This document shows positions 63,828 to 64,000 of a stretch of 64,000 bases of DNA, in pieces. The notes beneath the pieces are model-generated. The model was not told the DNA's origin, did not search any database, and was given only the letters and a program-made list of their open reading frames with translations. Position 1 is the stretch's first letter; every line of letters starts with the position of its first letter. The stretch comes from a virus: the IMG/VR virus record IMGVR_UViG_3300031884_000002, positions 62,001-126,000 of that record; one strand, given 5' to 3'. The translations under genes and the position numbers were made by a program.

Positions 63828-64000
63828 ATGAAAAAACAACTACTCATCGGGCTGCTTGCTATTGGCATTGCAGCGACACTAACTGGATGTGGACCTGCTA
63901 AAGTTCAAACTCCTAAAGAAATTAAACCAAATGAAACTTGCTGGGTAATTCCACTTGATACATTGAGTCAATCAGGACAAGCAAAGTTTAATTCGGTTGA
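63828..64000 (+). CDS. SPFH/band-7-type lipoprotein, 5' part only
   Basis: The gene runs off the window. The start MKKQLLIGLLAIGIAATLTG-C is a lipoprotein signal peptide with lipobox LTGC. The following text (IKPNETCWVIPLDTLSQSGQ, AKFNS) matches the beginning of SPFH domain lipoproteins in large phages. Such proteins form membrane ring assemblies; a role in infected-cell membrane integrity is inferred. Family call rests on about 35 residues. Confidence 0.6.
   Translation, partial: MKKQLLIGLLAIGIAATLTGCGPAKVQTPKEIKPNETCWVIPLDTLSQSGQAKFNSV

Noticed and set aside
1-64000. tRNA genes, expected in a large phage.
   Set aside because: No cloverleaf with a TTCRA loop and CCA end was seen by eye; a GTTCGAT in the 240-nt RNA lacks the surrounding arms. 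A tRNAscan run would be decisive.

Overview
The window looks like part of a large, AT-rich (roughly 70 percent A+T) lytic tailed-phage genome. Evidence for a phage: T4-type rIIA and rIIB homologues side by side, a phage-type nucleotide and DNA toolkit (thymidylate synthase, DHFR, dCMP deaminase, MazG-like NTPase, NAD-dependent DNA ligase, RNA ligase), about 70 tightly packed small genes with frequent 4-nt ATGA stop/start overlaps, and many free-standing homing endonucleases. No structural genes, tRNA or rRNA genes were recognised. The host cannot be named from this window.

Layout. From 1 to about 43.3 kb almost every gene lies on the minus strand, in operons started by sigma70-like promoters with a nearly fixed 16-bp spacer. 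Plus-strand genes in this part are nearly all homing endonucleases. The block holds a SLOG protein, rIIB (carrying an acyl-carrier-protein domain), rIIA, a CRISPR locus (6.7-9.9 kb), an RNA ligase, a CoaD-CoaE fusion, an OGFr-like protein, LigA, ThyA, DHFR, a CinA-NMNAT fusion, EF-Ts and an ATP-grasp enzyme. From 43.4 to 55.8 kb genes run on the plus strand: a two-gene cassette between 20-bp direct repeats (acetyltransferase-like plus an 873-aa helical-repeat protein), an IS605-type transposon, a MESH1-type (p)ppGpp hydrolase, a second CRISPR-like array, a PARP1-like WGR protein and a LAGLIDADG endonuclease. An IS605-type tnpB element (55.8-57.0 kb) precedes a short minus-strand block ending with dCMP deaminase. 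The last 2.7 kb is plus-strand small genes and the start of an SPFH-type lipoprotein.

Most interesting region. At 6.7-9.9 kb one minus-strand transcription unit appears to contain a metallophosphoesterase, a 454-aa Cas12/TnpB-like protein whose RuvC-II glutamate is Asn and whose RuvC-III region is missing or frameshifted, a highly structured RNA of about 190 nt, and a CRISPR array of seven 36-bp repeats plus a degenerate terminal repeat. This looks like a phage-borne, probably nuclease-inactive, compact type V system. A second array with an unrelated 36-bp repeat lies at 50.4-50.7 kb without cas genes.

How the genes may work together. CoaD-CoaE makes coenzyme A, the donor of the 4'-phosphopantetheine arm that the rIIB ACP domain would need. 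CinA-NMNAT could supply NAD+ for LigA and the PARP. RNA ligase, a 2H-phosphoesterase-like protein and a cyclic-phosphate receiver-domain protein suggest RNA repair. Two further unassigned structured RNAs (17.13-17.22 and 24.27-24.51 kb) and three homing endonucleases preceded by an out-of-frame basic peptide also stand out.
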